Virus record (IMG/VR): IMGVR_UViG_3300030430_004705
Span: 4,279 to 36,753 of that record
Strand: one strand, 5' to 3'
Source: a virus
DNA length: 32,475 nucleotides
Shown here: positions 1 through 8,182 of the stretch, one piece after another
Position numbering within the stretch: position 1 is the first letter of the stretch
How the letters are laid out: the number at the start of each line of letters is the position of its first letter
Program-made: the position numbers and the translations under genes
Notes under the pieces: model-generated
The model's input: only the letters and a program-made list of their open reading frames with translations
What the model was told of the DNA's origin: nothing
The model's database searches: none

Positions 1-22
1 AATCTTTCTTTTTATCTCTCAT
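1..22 (-). CDS. Possible start of a leftward gene running off the left edge
   Basis: On the minus strand an ATG at positions 22-20 opens a frame reading MRDKKKD to the edge. A purine-rich leader with AAAGG lies about seven bases upstream, a plausible ribosome binding site. Only seven codons are visible, so function cannot be judged. If the genome is circular or permuted, this could be the missing beginning of the leftward exonuclease operon seen at the right edge. Direct joining of the two window ends puts this frame out of phase with that exonuclease, so the link is unproven. Confidence 0.25.
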
Positions 23-78
23 CTGTCAACCTTTCTTTCTTTATCTATCAAACTTATATAGATTGTTTATTTAATTTT

Positions 79-93
79 CAGGCCCCTTGCCTG
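79..93. other. Small GC-rich hairpin in the leader
   Basis: CAGGC (79-83) and GCCTG (89-93) form a perfect 5-bp inverted repeat around a CCCTT loop. It stands out because its surroundings are nearly all A and T. It could be a weak terminator, part of a packaging site, or chance. No run of T follows on either strand, so a classical terminator is not supported. Confidence 0.3.
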
Positions 94-150
94 TTATCTA
101 AATTTACTATGAGTATAGGCATAATACCTACATATTTGGGGGATATCTAG

Positions 151-266
151 ACCCACATTTGGCATATACAGTAACCCACAATCATAAATTATTATCGTTA
201 AACATAAAAAATAAAAAAAATATCGTTAATCTATTTGCTTTGACTATAATTATCGTAAATTATCGT
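151..266. promoter_or_regulatory. Repeat-rich region before the terminase genes (possible packaging or operator site)
   Basis: Two direct copies of ACCCACA lie at 151-157 and 174-180. Four copies of TATCGT start at 193, 221, 251 and 261, mostly within a longer ATTATCGTWAA context. The TATCGT spacings are 28, 30 and 10 bp, close to whole helical turns, so a protein could bind them on one face of the DNA. They sit immediately before the small terminase gene, where packaging sites (pac or cos) and late promoters often lie. A TTGACT at 240-245 could be a -35 element, but I see no convincing -10. The function is inferred. Confidence 0.4.
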
Positions 267-267
267 C

Positions 268-975
268 ATGAAAATAATGAAAAATGAAAAAAAGAGAGTT
301 ATTGAAACTTATTGCAAATCGCCACACATAAGTATGAAAGAATTAGCAATTAATTCAAATATAGCTTATCCTACATTAATGAAATGGATGCATGATCCTG
401 TATTCATAGATCAGATATATAAAAGATATATGGAAGTTGCAGGAATTGAATTACCTAATGTTATTAGTGCGATGATAAGAGAGGCTAAAACAGGAAATGT
501 ACAAGCAGGTAGACTAGTCTTAGAACATTTTGGAAAACTAGAAAACAAGATAAAGATACAGGTTGAAAGTCCTTTTGAAAAATTTGTAAAAGCAAAAGAA
601 ATTCAAGCAGAGGAGGCTGAATATATTGAAGAAGATAATGCAGAAATGGATAGCGATAATAGAGATTTCATTAATAAACTTTATGTCGAAAGCGAAGATA
701 CAATATCTACTTTACCAAAAAGAGATACTGAGTCTAAAACTAAGAGAGAAGCTAGAGAAAAACAGCAAATTGAATATCAAACTCAAAAAGAAATTAAAAA
801 AGCTAGATACTCTTCTAATAGCCAAACAAGATATCAGCTCAGAAAAAGGGCAAAAGCAGTAGGTCTACCATTAATGACCACTTCAGGAAGACCATTAAAA
901 TCTGAAAGAGAAGAGTGGTTAAGAGAATTAGAAAGATTAGAAATAGAAAGATTTGGTGAAATTCAGAACTTGTAA
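268..975 (+). CDS. terS: Probable terminase small subunit
   Basis: The 235-residue protein opens with a helix-turn-helix-like segment (about residues 12-50: a KELAINSNIAYPTLMKWM stretch), then a helical region of the kind seen in small terminases and related DNA-recognition proteins. The C-terminal half is highly charged and probably coiled or disordered. Small terminase subunits bind the packaging site and hand the DNA to the large subunit. The assignment rests mostly on position: it is first in the late block and directly before an unmistakable large subunit. The ATG at 268 follows the TATCGT repeats. A second in-frame ATG at 277 is possible. No clear Shine-Dalgarno precedes either start. 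Confidence 0.65.
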   Translation: MKIMKNEKKRVIETYCKSPHISMKELAINSNIAYPTLMKWMHDPVFIDQIYKRYMEVAGIELPNVISAMIREAKTGNVQAGRLVLEHFGKLENKIKIQVESPFEKFVKAKEIQAEEAEYIEEDNAEMDSDNRDFINKLYVESEDTISTLPKRDTESKTKREAREKQQIEYQTQKEIKKARYSSNSQTRYQLRKRAKAVGLPLMTTSGRPLKSEREEWLRELERLEIERFGEIQNL

Positions 976-1043
976 ATAAAATAAATAAAATAAAATATAA
1001 TATATATAATATATATAATATATATATATAATATATATATATA
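973..1043. other. 71-bp tract of only A and T, largely alternating TA
   Basis: From 973 to 1043 there is not a single G or C. The first part is AAATA-type repeats and the second is nearly pure alternating TA. It fills the gap between the two terminase genes. Such DNA melts easily and can extrude cruciforms, and it may supply promoter-like sequence. A similar TATATATTATATATA tract closes the window at its right edge. Confidence 0.8.
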
Positions 1044-1057
1044 GAAAATAACTCATT

Positions 1058-2386
1058 TTGACAAAAAAACAAGAACTTTTTTTAGAACATAAGAGAAATT
1101 GGTATGAATTTACAAAATACCAACCTCATAATGGTCAAGAAAAATTACATTTTCCTGATAAAGAGGCTCGTTTCACAGTTTCAGTTTGTGGTAGGCGATG
1201 GGGCAAGTCTATAGGAGCATCAAAAGAGATTGAGCCTCTCCTCCTCCAACCAAATAAAAGAGTATGGGTTGTTGCTCCAACATATTCAGGTGCAGAAAAA
1301 GTCTTTAGAGAAGTATGGCGAGAGCTTATAATGAAACAAGGTCAGCCTACTAGAAGAGCATCATACAAAGATATGTATATTGAATTTGAGTGGGGATCAG
1401 TCTTTGAAGGAAAATCAGCAGATAATCCTAATTCTTTAGTTGGAGAAGGTTTAGACTATTTGGTTCTTGATGAGTGTGCCAAAATGAAAAAAGTTATTTG
1501 GGAGATGTATTTAAGACCTACACTATCAGATAGAAAAGGTAAAGCCTTATTTATTACAACTCCTGAAGGCTATAATTGGATTTATGATTTATATTTATTA
1601 GGACAAGATAAAAATGAAAAAAATTGGAACAGCTTTAATTCACCTAGTTGGGAAAATCAATATGCATACCCTGATGGGCAAAGTGATGAAGATATACAAG
1701 AAGTTAGAAAGAACATTGACAAAACTGTTTTTGATCAGGAATATGGGGCAAAATTCACTTCGATGGCAGGTAGAGTTTATCCTTTTGATAGGAATTTGGA
1801 TTGTGGCAACTACCCTTATAATCATTCTTTGCCAACTTATTGTGCAATAGACTTTGGATACAGGATGCCATCTGCAGGATGGTTTCAAGTAGAAATAAGG
1901 AATGGAAAACCTCATATTTACATTATAGACGAGATCTGCCATAAAAAAAATGTAAAAACTGATGAATTTGCTAAAATGATTAAACAAAGACCATATAAAA
2001 TAGTAGCATATTTTGGAGATCCTGCAGGTAAAAATGTTCAAGCACAAAGTGGTTTGGGTGATATAGATATTTTTCGTAGATTTGGCATATCTGTAAGATC
2101 TGTAAGAGATAAGACTAGTAGATCAATAAATGCAGGAATCTCTCATGTAAGATCTTTTATAGAGAATGCAGATAAAGAAAGATACCTTCATGTAGATTAT
2201 AAATGCAAAGGCTTATCTGAGGATTTAGAAAATTATAGATATCCCCCTGAAAAAGAAGGAATGAACTTAAAACTTGATCCAATTAAAGATGGCTATCATG
2301 ATCATGGTTGCGATATGATTAGATATTTTTTTATAAACAGGTTTCCTATTAGACAACAAGGAATAAATATAGTGAGAAATAAATGA
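1058..2386 (+). CDS. terL: Terminase large subunit
   Basis: This 442-residue protein is the ATP-driven motor and nuclease that packages DNA into the prohead. The ATPase has a Walker A motif GRRWGKS (45-51), a Walker B LDYLVLDEC (132-140, with D138 and E139) and a coupling motif ITTPEG (166-171). The RNase H-like nuclease shows acidic positions at AIDFG (D265), FGDPAG (D321) and near HGCDMIRY (D419). The start is unusual. The frame opens after a TAA at 1049-1051, and the only reasonable starts are TTG at 1058 or ATT at 1055, with no Shine-Dalgarno in sight. The next in-frame Met lies beyond Walker A. It ends in an ATGA overlap with the portal gene. Confidence 0.95.
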   Translation: MTKKQELFLEHKRNWYEFTKYQPHNGQEKLHFPDKEARFTVSVCGRRWGKSIGASKEIEPLLLQPNKRVWVVAPTYSGAEKVFREVWRELIMKQGQPTRRASYKDMYIEFEWGSVFEGKSADNPNSLVGEGLDYLVLDECAKMKKVIWEMYLRPTLSDRKGKALFITTPEGYNWIYDLYLLGQDKNEKNWNSFNSPSWENQYAYPDGQSDEDIQEVRKNIDKTVFDQEYGAKFTSMAGRVYPFDRNLDCGNYPYNHSLPTYCAIDFGYRMPSAGWFQVEIRNGKPHIYIIDEICHKKNVKTDEFAKMIKQRPYKIVAYFGDPAGKNVQAQSGLGDIDIFRRFGISVRSVRDKTSRSINAGISHVRSFIENADKERYLHVDYKCKGLSEDLENYRYPPEKEGMNLKLDPIKDGYHDHGCDMIRYFFINRFPIRQQGINIVRNK

Positions 2387-3660
2387 CATATTTGGCAGAA
2401 GATATAATCAAAGAATCTATAAAAGAATTTAAAGCTGAACAAAGCAGAAGAAGAAGACATCATGTAGAAAAGATGATAAATTACTACATGGGGCAGAATA
2501 CTGATCAGTATATTGATGAATACTTTTCAGCAGATACTTTTAGAGAAGTTCCACTATATAAAATTAATGTTACTAAAAAATTTATAGACAAGTTAGCAGG
2601 AGTATACAGAAATGCTCCTAGAAGAAAAGTTGGTGGTACTTATGACAATCCTAGATATGAAGGATTGATACATAAGAAGAATCTAAGACTAAAGCACGTT
2701 GAAAGGATGACTAGACTCTTAGATGTTATTGCACTAAATGTTAGTTTTGATGAGCAGACAGAAAAAATAAATTATCAACCAATTTATTATTTTGATGCTT
2801 ATTTTGATCAATTAAATCCTAAAGATCCTATAGCTGTTATATACCCAATGCTACAGCCTACAGATGATTTATCATATGCTGATGATGTAATGTTCTGTTA
2901 TTTTGATAGTGAGAGAAAAGTAATTTATGATAGTGATGGTAATATTATAGAAGAAATTCCTCACTCATATGGTGTCTTACCCTTTGTATTCCCAAGAAGA
3001 ATAGAGCAAATTGATGATTTCTTTGGAGAAGGTGCTATTGATATTGTTTCTGTCAATGAACATATAAATATTACAATGACAGAACTTCAATTAGGATTAA
3101 GATTTCAAATGTTTGGACAACCATTTGCTACAGGAGTTTATGAAGATACCCCTATAACAAGAACAGGTTCAGACACAATAATTAACTTACCTGAAGGTGC
3201 TAATTTTGGTATAACCTCACCAAATGCAAAAATAAGAGAAGTCATAGATTCTATTAAGTTTCAAGTAGAAATGTTAGCCATGACTAATCATCTTTCTGTT
3301 TCTTTTGAGTCCAATCAAGATAGACCTAGTTCAGGACTAGCTTTAATGATAAAAGATCATGATAGGATAGAATATTACAAAGATGATGTTGAACTTTTTA
3401 GAGATTTTGAACACAACCTTTATAACCTTGAGCGTACTATTGCTGACACTAATGGTATTTTTCTTCCTGACGATTTTTCTATTGATTTCTTTGAGCCTGA
3501 CTATCCTATTTCTATGCAAGAGCAAATTGCAAAAGATACTTGGGATTTAGAGCGTAATCTTACAACACTTCCTGAAATAATGATGAGATATAAAAAAGAT
3601 ATTAGTATACAAGATGCAAAGAAATTAATAGGAGAAAATTCAGAAATAAATAATGTCTAG
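2383..3660 (+). CDS. Portal protein
   Basis: The 425-residue protein has the pattern of phage portals of the SPP1/HK97 type. There is a basic, helical N-terminus (RRRRHH, residues 22-27), a motif around NVTKKFIDKLAGVYRNAP, a central mixed segment, a NHLSVSFESN-like stretch and an acidic C-terminal helical part. Portals form the twelve-subunit ring at one head vertex through which the terminase pumps DNA. Position directly after the large terminase, with a 4-base ATGA overlap, strongly supports the call. The C-terminus overlaps the next gene by eight bases. Confidence 0.85.
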   Translation: MTYLAEDIIKESIKEFKAEQSRRRRHHVEKMINYYMGQNTDQYIDEYFSADTFREVPLYKINVTKKFIDKLAGVYRNAPRRKVGGTYDNPRYEGLIHKKNLRLKHVERMTRLLDVIALNVSFDEQTEKINYQPIYYFDAYFDQLNPKDPIAVIYPMLQPTDDLSYADDVMFCYFDSERKVIYDSDGNIIEEIPHSYGVLPFVFPRRIEQIDDFFGEGAIDIVSVNEHINITMTELQLGLRFQMFGQPFATGVYEDTPITRTGSDTIINLPEGANFGITSPNAKIREVIDSIKFQVEMLAMTNHLSVSFESNQDRPSSGLALMIKDHDRIEYYKDDVELFRDFEHNLYNLERTIADTNGIFLPDDFSIDFFEPDYPISMQEQIAKDTWDLERNLTTLPEIMMRYKKDISIQDAKKLIGENSEINNV

Positions 3661-4126
3661 AGATGAAAAGATTGAACAAAGGGCAATGCCTAGAGTATTA
3701 AAGGTTCTAGAAAAGTACAGAAAAAAATGCTCTAAAGATATGAGGATAAGACTTCTTTCTAGTTTAAGAAGTGATAATGGTGATCCACAAGAGCCATTAA
3801 CATATAAAGGTAGAAAGTATCCTAATCTGCCAATTTTAATTCAAAGTGGAAATTTAAAAGATTCTATAAAAGTTAGTGCTAGTGAAAATCTTGTGAAAGG
3901 ATCATTTTTTGTTGCTAGTGGATCAGATTTAGCACAACAACATAATGATGGATATACTTACACGATGAGGAATGGTAAACAAAATACTGTTCCTGCTAGA
4001 CCATGTTTAGATATACCTGAACAATATAAAGTAGATGGAACTCAGTTAAATCTAATGTTAGATGATATGATAGATATATTTGATGAAGAAATTGATAGAG
4101 AATATGGTAAAGAATTTGGTAGATAA
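3653..4126 (+). CDS. Phage virion morphogenesis / head-tail completion protein (Mu gpG- or HK97 gp10-like)
   Basis: The 157-residue protein has a helical, basic N-terminal third, then IQSGNLKDSIKV (about 62-73), a QQHNDG element and PARPCLDIP. This order (SG.L..SI, then H..G, then PARP.L) is the signature of the virion morphogenesis family that includes Mu gpG and HK97 gp10-like proteins. These help complete the tail or join the tail to the head. Here it sits between portal and scaffold, which also occurs in other phages. The start overlaps the portal stop, so translation is likely coupled. Confidence 0.7.
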   Translation: MSRDEKIEQRAMPRVLKVLEKYRKKCSKDMRIRLLSSLRSDNGDPQEPLTYKGRKYPNLPILIQSGNLKDSIKVSASENLVKGSFFVASGSDLAQQHNDGYTYTMRNGKQNTVPARPCLDIPEQYKVDGTQLNLMLDDMIDIFDEEIDREYGKEFGR

Positions 4127-4172
4127 TAAAATATAAATATATTTAAATTAAATACAACAAAAAGGAGCAGTA

Positions 4173-4709
4173 ATGCTAGAAGATAATAGTCAGTTGACTA
4201 AAGAAACACAAGAACAGAATGTTCAAACTACAAATTCAGAAGAATCTGTTGATTATAAAAGCCTCTACTTGCAGGAAGTGCAGAATGCAAAAAAACTTCG
4301 CAAGAGATCGCAGGATGTAGAGAAAAAACTCACCTCTTTCGAGAAAAAAGCAGAAGAGGGTAGATTAGCACAACTTAAAGAGAATGAACAGTATAAAATT
4401 TTGTCAGATGAATTACAACAAAAACTAGATGCTGTTAATCCTTATAAAGAAAAGTGGGAATCTTATGAATCTCAGAAAAGAGAATCTTTACTTTCTCAGA
4501 TACCTGAGGCTGATAGAGAAATGTTAGCAACTAAAGACTTGCAAACATTAGAATACATTGTGAAAACACAAAGTAATATTACAACTAATAATCCTTCATC
4601 ATCTGTTGGGGTATCTAGAAATATCTCTACTCAAAAATCTTGGTCAGAAATGAATGAGCAAGAAAGAAGAGAATATTATAATTTTGCCTCTAAGGGTGGT
4701 AGGGTATAA
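4173..4709 (+). CDS. Probable capsid scaffolding protein
   Basis: The 178-residue protein is highly charged and almost entirely helical. A Glu/Gln/Thr-rich N-terminus leads into a long coiled coil (about residues 35-110), followed by a flexible Ser/Asn-rich stretch and a short C-terminal helix ending KGGRV. This composition and its place right before the major capsid gene are typical of scaffolds, which shape the prohead and then leave or are digested. An AAGGAG ribosome binding site precedes the ATG. No protease motif is visible here or nearby. The assignment is mainly positional and compositional. Confidence 0.75.
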   Translation: MLEDNSQLTKETQEQNVQTTNSEESVDYKSLYLQEVQNAKKLRKRSQDVEKKLTSFEKKAEEGRLAQLKENEQYKILSDELQQKLDAVNPYKEKWESYESQKRESLLSQIPEADREMLATKDLQTLEYIVKTQSNITTNNPSSSVGVSRNISTQKSWSEMNEQERREYYNFASKGGRV

Positions 4710-4731
4710 ATTTAAATAAAAGGAAAAAATT

Positions 4732-5808
4732 ATGAGTTTAAATCCAACAGCAAAACCATTTCTCTCAGGAGGACTTGGACTTGATCATACATCAGATAAT
4801 GCAGATGCACCATTAGGAGTATTTGTACCTGAAGTTTGGGGTGCATCAATTAAAGATTATATGGAAAAGAATCTTGTTTTTGGTTCATTAGCCAATGACT
4901 TATCTGCTATGGTAGCAAATGGTGGTGATGTCATTCATTTGCCAAAGCATTCTGAAATAGTTGCTGAAGATCTGTATGGATCAACAGAGGCTAGTAAATT
5001 AAATGGTAGTCCTATTAGTTTTACAGATATGGCAAATAGTGGAATGGAAACTGATCATCAGTTAATTGTCAATCAGTCTTCTTATTCAGCAGTAGCAATA
5101 AGTGATATAGCACAAGCTCAAGCTAGTTATGATGTAATGAATATTTATACAGAAAAGCTAGGTTATGCTTTAGCTAAAAAGATTGATTTTTATTTAGCTC
5201 AAAAGCTATATCAAGCAGTTACTTTTAATGATCCTTTAAATACTGATGCAGATGGAGTTTCAACTAATGCAGTAGTGTTTACATCACAAAATTCATATAA
5301 TATTGATACATCAGGTTTAGCTAATTTAGTACAAGCTATATATGAGGCTGATGCTAATATTTCTGATTTTGCATTAGTATTAGCTCCTGCAACTTATGCT
5401 AGTCTATATAAGTTAGATGCATTTCAAAAATATGAAGGTACAGGTGTAGCAGGTGATTCTAATTTACTTATAAATGGATTTGCAGGTAAACTAGTTGGTA
5501 TGGATGTTATTATATCTAATAACTTTGTTCATGCAGTAAATGGAGGTTCATACACTCAAACAGCATCTCCAACCTTTAATAAGGTAACAGGGAATACTAG
5601 TGATACTGACCAATTAGCAGGATATGCAATACATAAAGATGCATTACATATTGCTTATGCTAGTGGTATGAAAGCTAGAGTTCAAAGTGATTATAACTTA
5701 GAATCATTATCTACAAGATTTGTTGCAGATAGTGTTTATGGTTGTTTAGTTACATCTAATATAACTACAAATAAAAAGTTATTTGCTTTAACAGATGCTG
5801 ATGCTTAA
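4732..5808 (+). CDS. Major capsid protein
   Basis: The 358-residue protein is a major capsid protein of the HK97-fold type, forming the icosahedral head. The region around residues 28-75 reads GVFVPEVWGASIKDYMEKNLVF, then GGDVIHLP. This is the common N-arm and E-loop-type start in this broad family. The middle holds a long helix (QAQASYDVMNIYTEKLGYALAKKID is the area) and the end is beta-rich. It follows the scaffold gene at 22 bp with an AAAGGA ribosome binding site, and it is followed by the strongest terminator on the plus strand, as expected for a highly expressed gene. Confidence 0.88.
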   Translation: MSLNPTAKPFLSGGLGLDHTSDNADAPLGVFVPEVWGASIKDYMEKNLVFGSLANDLSAMVANGGDVIHLPKHSEIVAEDLYGSTEASKLNGSPISFTDMANSGMETDHQLIVNQSSYSAVAISDIAQAQASYDVMNIYTEKLGYALAKKIDFYLAQKLYQAVTFNDPLNTDADGVSTNAVVFTSQNSYNIDTSGLANLVQAIYEADANISDFALVLAPATYASLYKLDAFQKYEGTGVAGDSNLLINGFAGKLVGMDVIISNNFVHAVNGGSYTQTASPTFNKVTGNTSDTDQLAGYAIHKDALHIAYASGMKARVQSDYNLESLSTRFVADSVYGCLVTSNITTNKKLFALTDADA

Positions 5809-5823
5809 ACTAATTGTAGTTTA

Positions 5824-5862
5824 ATAATAATAAGGGGAGGATAACCCCTCCCCTATTATTTA
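5824..5862 (+). terminator. Hairpin terminator after the major capsid gene
   Basis: GGGGAGG (5834-5840) pairs with CCTCCCC (5847-5853) around a six-base loop. Flanking A/T bases extend the stem by about eight more pairs with one bulged A, and TATTATTT follows. A 7-bp G/C core is conspicuous in such A+T-rich DNA. The T run is broken, so termination is probably partial, leaving capsid transcripts more abundant than downstream late genes. Confidence 0.8.
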
Positions 5863-5882
5863 TAATAAAAGGATAAAATATA

Positions 5883-6407
5883 ATGGCAGAAACAAATTTA
5901 GTAGGAAGAACATCTCAAACAAAACTCAACTCAATGGCTGTTGATTTAATTGATGTAACACTTCTAACGACTATTGATACTCATGCTGATGGTGATGTTA
6001 TCTCTCAATCTATTGAAATACCTAACGCTGTTGCAGTAGAAGGTGGTACAGCAATTATTCAATCTATTTATTTACAAAATCAAGATAACGATGTAGAATC
6101 CCCTGCTTTAGAATTGGTATTTGCATCAAAAAATACAAATATTACTTCTGATATTGGGGATGGAGTAGAGGTAAATGATACTGATTTAATTACAGCAACA
6201 CTTTTAGGTAGCTCTACTGTTAGTAATTGGAGTTTATTAAAACCATCTGAAAATGAAATAGCAACTAAAACTAATATAGGTTTAGTTGTAAGAGCTGATT
6301 CTAATTCAAAAAGTATTTTTGTTCATACTATAAATAGAAGTGGGGCAAACTATACTCCATCAGGTACAGCAGTCTTAAAAGCTAAAATTGGTGTAGTAAA
6401 AGATTAA
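5883..6407 (+). CDS. Virion structural protein, possible capsid decoration protein
   Basis: The 174-residue protein is beta-rich with an alternating hydrophobic pattern and no catalytic motif. Segments such as HADGDVISQSIEIPNA and GTAIIQSIYLQNQ resemble a family of small structural proteins found next to the capsid gene in many marine phages. These probably decorate or stabilise the head. It sits just downstream of the capsid terminator with its own AAGGA ribosome binding site, and its stop overlaps the next start as TAATG. The family match is from memory of its pattern, so the role is inferred. Confidence 0.55.
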   Translation: MAETNLVGRTSQTKLNSMAVDLIDVTLLTTIDTHADGDVISQSIEIPNAVAVEGGTAIIQSIYLQNQDNDVESPALELVFASKNTNITSDIGDGVEVNDTDLITATLLGSSTVSNWSLLKPSENEIATKTNIGLVVRADSNSKSIFVHTINRSGANYTPSGTAVLKAKIGVVKD

Positions 6408-7537
6408 TGTTTCCTTCAAGACGAGCAACATTAGGTGGCGATGTATTCAGAGATGAATTTTCTGTATCTTTTGATGGTACTGATGAATTTATAGATACTA
6501 CTTTTGTGCCTAATTATGATGTCTTCACAATTTCAGCTTGGATAAATGTAAATACAGGTGGTAATAGAATTATTTTTGATGGTAGGGATAATGTTAATGA
6601 TGGTATGTTATTTTTTATAGGTTCAGATGAAAAAATTTCATTAAGAGTAAATAGTGTACAGGTTAATGCTCCATCTACAATAATTCCAAATGTTTGGCAT
6701 CATGTTGTGGGTACAAGTGATGGCTCTACAGGAAAACTATATTTAAATGGTGTTGAAATTAAAAAAAGAGAAGCATTAGGAACAACTATATCAAATATAA
6801 CAAGCGATGCTATGATTGGTGCTAGAAATCCATCAACTCCTGTATCTTATTTTAATGGAGAGATTTCTGAAATTGCTTTTTATAATAAAAGTTTATCAGC
6901 ATCAGAAGTAAAAACTATCTACAATGGTAGAGAGCCTTATAATCATAAAGAGGGTGTTTGTTATAACAATTTAGTAGCATGGTACAGGATGGGCGATGGT
7001 GCATTAGATAGATTTGGAATAACAGGATCTACAAGTTATCAAAATGGTGTGATAACAGATGTAGTCAATGCAAAGCTAGGTAATAATTTAGTTACGAATG
7101 GAGATTTTTCTAGTTGGACAAGCGATACACCTGATAGTTGGACTTTATATTCAGTTTCAACTGATAATACATATCATCGAGTAGGTAATGCTATAAGATT
7201 TAATAATACTACAGGTCAATTACAGGAAATAAGTCAAAATATTCTTACAGCAAATAAAATCTATAGAGTAACTATTGATTGCATAGCTTTTGATTCAGGT
7301 ACAGGTTTTAGAGTTCAGTCAGGTGATGATGGTACTAATCGACCCATTAACATATTAAGTAGTTCAGGTCTAGGTACTTTTGTGGGTTATTTTAAGGCAG
7401 AAGATCATAGATTTAGAATTATAAGAAATTCAGCAGTAGATGCTACATTTACAAATGTTACTTGTAGAGAAGTGTTAGGTAATACAGGAATAGTGCGTAA
7501 TATGACACCTACAAATATTATAGGTAATACTCCATGA
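6407..7537 (+). CDS. LamG-like lectin domain protein with C-terminal carbohydrate-binding-like domain
   Basis: Residues about 18-165 form a laminin-G/concanavalin-type jelly roll. Visible marks are the opening FDGTDEFID, FTISAWINV, NVWHHVVGTSDGSTGKLYLNGVE and the closing GEISEIAFYNKSLSASEVKTIY. A second module follows at about residues 227-360. It begins NLVTNGDFSSWTSD and looks like a galactose-binding (CBM4/9-type) sandwich. Both fold types bind sugars, so the protein probably displays glycan-binding surfaces on the virion. Its place next to head genes suggests a head fibre or decoration, but a tail fibre is equally possible. It has no signal peptide. Confidence 0.8.
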   Translation: MFPSRRATLGGDVFRDEFSVSFDGTDEFIDTTFVPNYDVFTISAWINVNTGGNRIIFDGRDNVNDGMLFFIGSDEKISLRVNSVQVNAPSTIIPNVWHHVVGTSDGSTGKLYLNGVEIKKREALGTTISNITSDAMIGARNPSTPVSYFNGEISEIAFYNKSLSASEVKTIYNGREPYNHKEGVCYNNLVAWYRMGDGALDRFGITGSTSYQNGVITDVVNAKLGNNLVTNGDFSSWTSDTPDSWTLYSVSTDNTYHRVGNAIRFNNTTGQLQEISQNILTANKIYRVTIDCIAFDSGTGFRVQSGDDGTNRPINILSSSGLGTFVGYFKAEDHRFRIIRNSAVDATFTNVTCREVLGNTGIVRNMTPTNIIGNTP

Positions 7538-7785
7538 TTTTTCAAAACAGAAAATGGGTTATAATTACTTTGGCAGATCACGATTCTACTACATTAGAAA
7601 CCTTTATTGAGAATTCAATTCAACAAAGTATAGAATTTGCTAGAAAATCTTTAGATGGTACTAAGGCATTATTAAAGTGGGAAGGTGATACACCCTCATG
7701 TTTTGATGGAATGACTGTGTATAATCATGCAGAGATATTAGCAATATTAGCAACATCAGAATGGAGTGACCCTGAAGATGCCTAA
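7534..7785 (+). CDS. Small conserved phage protein of unknown function
   Basis: The 83-residue protein starts with an ATGA overlap on the LamG gene. It has a pattern (RKWVIITLAD, SLDGTKALLKWEGDTP, HAEILAILATSEW) that resembles small proteins found directly after fibre genes in marine phages. No catalytic motif, membrane segment or zinc site is visible. Tight coupling to the LamG gene suggests a partner, chaperone or assembly helper for it, but this is inference. It overlaps the next gene by a few bases. Confidence 0.6.
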   Translation: MIFQNRKWVIITLADHDSTTLETFIENSIQQSIEFARKSLDGTKALLKWEGDTPSCFDGMTVYNHAEILAILATSEWSDPEDA

Positions 7786-8182
7786 ATTTGGAAAAACATC
7801 TAAAAAAAATTTATCTACTTGTCATAAAGACTTGCAGAAACTATTTAACGAAGTGATCAAGCATTGGGATTGCTCAGTAGTAGAAGGATATAGAAATGAA
7901 GAAAGACAAACAAGAGCCTATAAGTCAGGAAATTCAAAAGTTAAATATCCCAATGGAAAACATAATAGAATACCAAGTAATGCAGTTGATGTTGCTCCAT
8001 ATATTCTTGGAAAAGGAATTGTGTGGGATGAGCGAGAATGCCTCGCTTTTGGAGGATTTGTTCTTGGAATTGCAAGTCAATTGGGCATATGCATAAGATG
8101 GGGTGGAAATTGGGATGGAGATAATAGTGTCAATGATCAATCTTTTAATGACTTAGTTCACTTTGAGATAAAAAAGAAATGA
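7778..8182 (+). CDS. Endolysin: M15-type peptidase (L-alanyl-D-glutamate or D-Ala-D-Ala type)
   Basis: This 134-residue protein is a zinc peptidase of family M15 that cuts peptide cross-links of the cell wall. VVEGYRNEERQ (35-44) is the typical opening. KHNRIPSNAVDVAPY supplies two zinc ligands, H62 and D71, and DLVHFEI supplies the third, H128, with D125 nearby as a catalytic acid candidate. A frame from GTG at 7766 adds four residues, but ATG at 7778 overlaps the upstream stop in the usual way and has GGAG upstream, so it is preferred. No signal peptide is seen, so it needs a holin, which the next genes supply. Confidence 0.85.
   Translation: MPKFGKTSKKNLSTCHKDLQKLFNEVIKHWDCSVVEGYRNEERQTRAYKSGNSKVKYPNGKHNRIPSNAVDVAPYILGKGIVWDERECLAFGGFVLGIASQLGICIRWGGNWDGDNSVNDQSFNDLVHFEIKKK

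Noticed and set aside
191-266. CRISPR-like repeats or replication iterons
   Set aside because: The repeats are only six to eleven bases long with spacers of very unequal length. No array structure and no initiator gene beside them.
839-1072. Minus-strand frame rich in Ile, Leu and Phe across the terminase junction
   Set aside because: It is a shadow of the small terminase gene and the A/T-only tract. The hydrophobic composition follows from base content.
1640-2047. Minus-strand 135-codon frame inside the large terminase gene
   Set aside because: Antisense to the conserved ATPase and nuclease region, no motif, no operon context.
7766-7777. GTG start for the M15 endolysin
   Set aside because: ATG 7778 overlaps the previous stop in the usual way, has GGAG upstream and loses no conserved residue.
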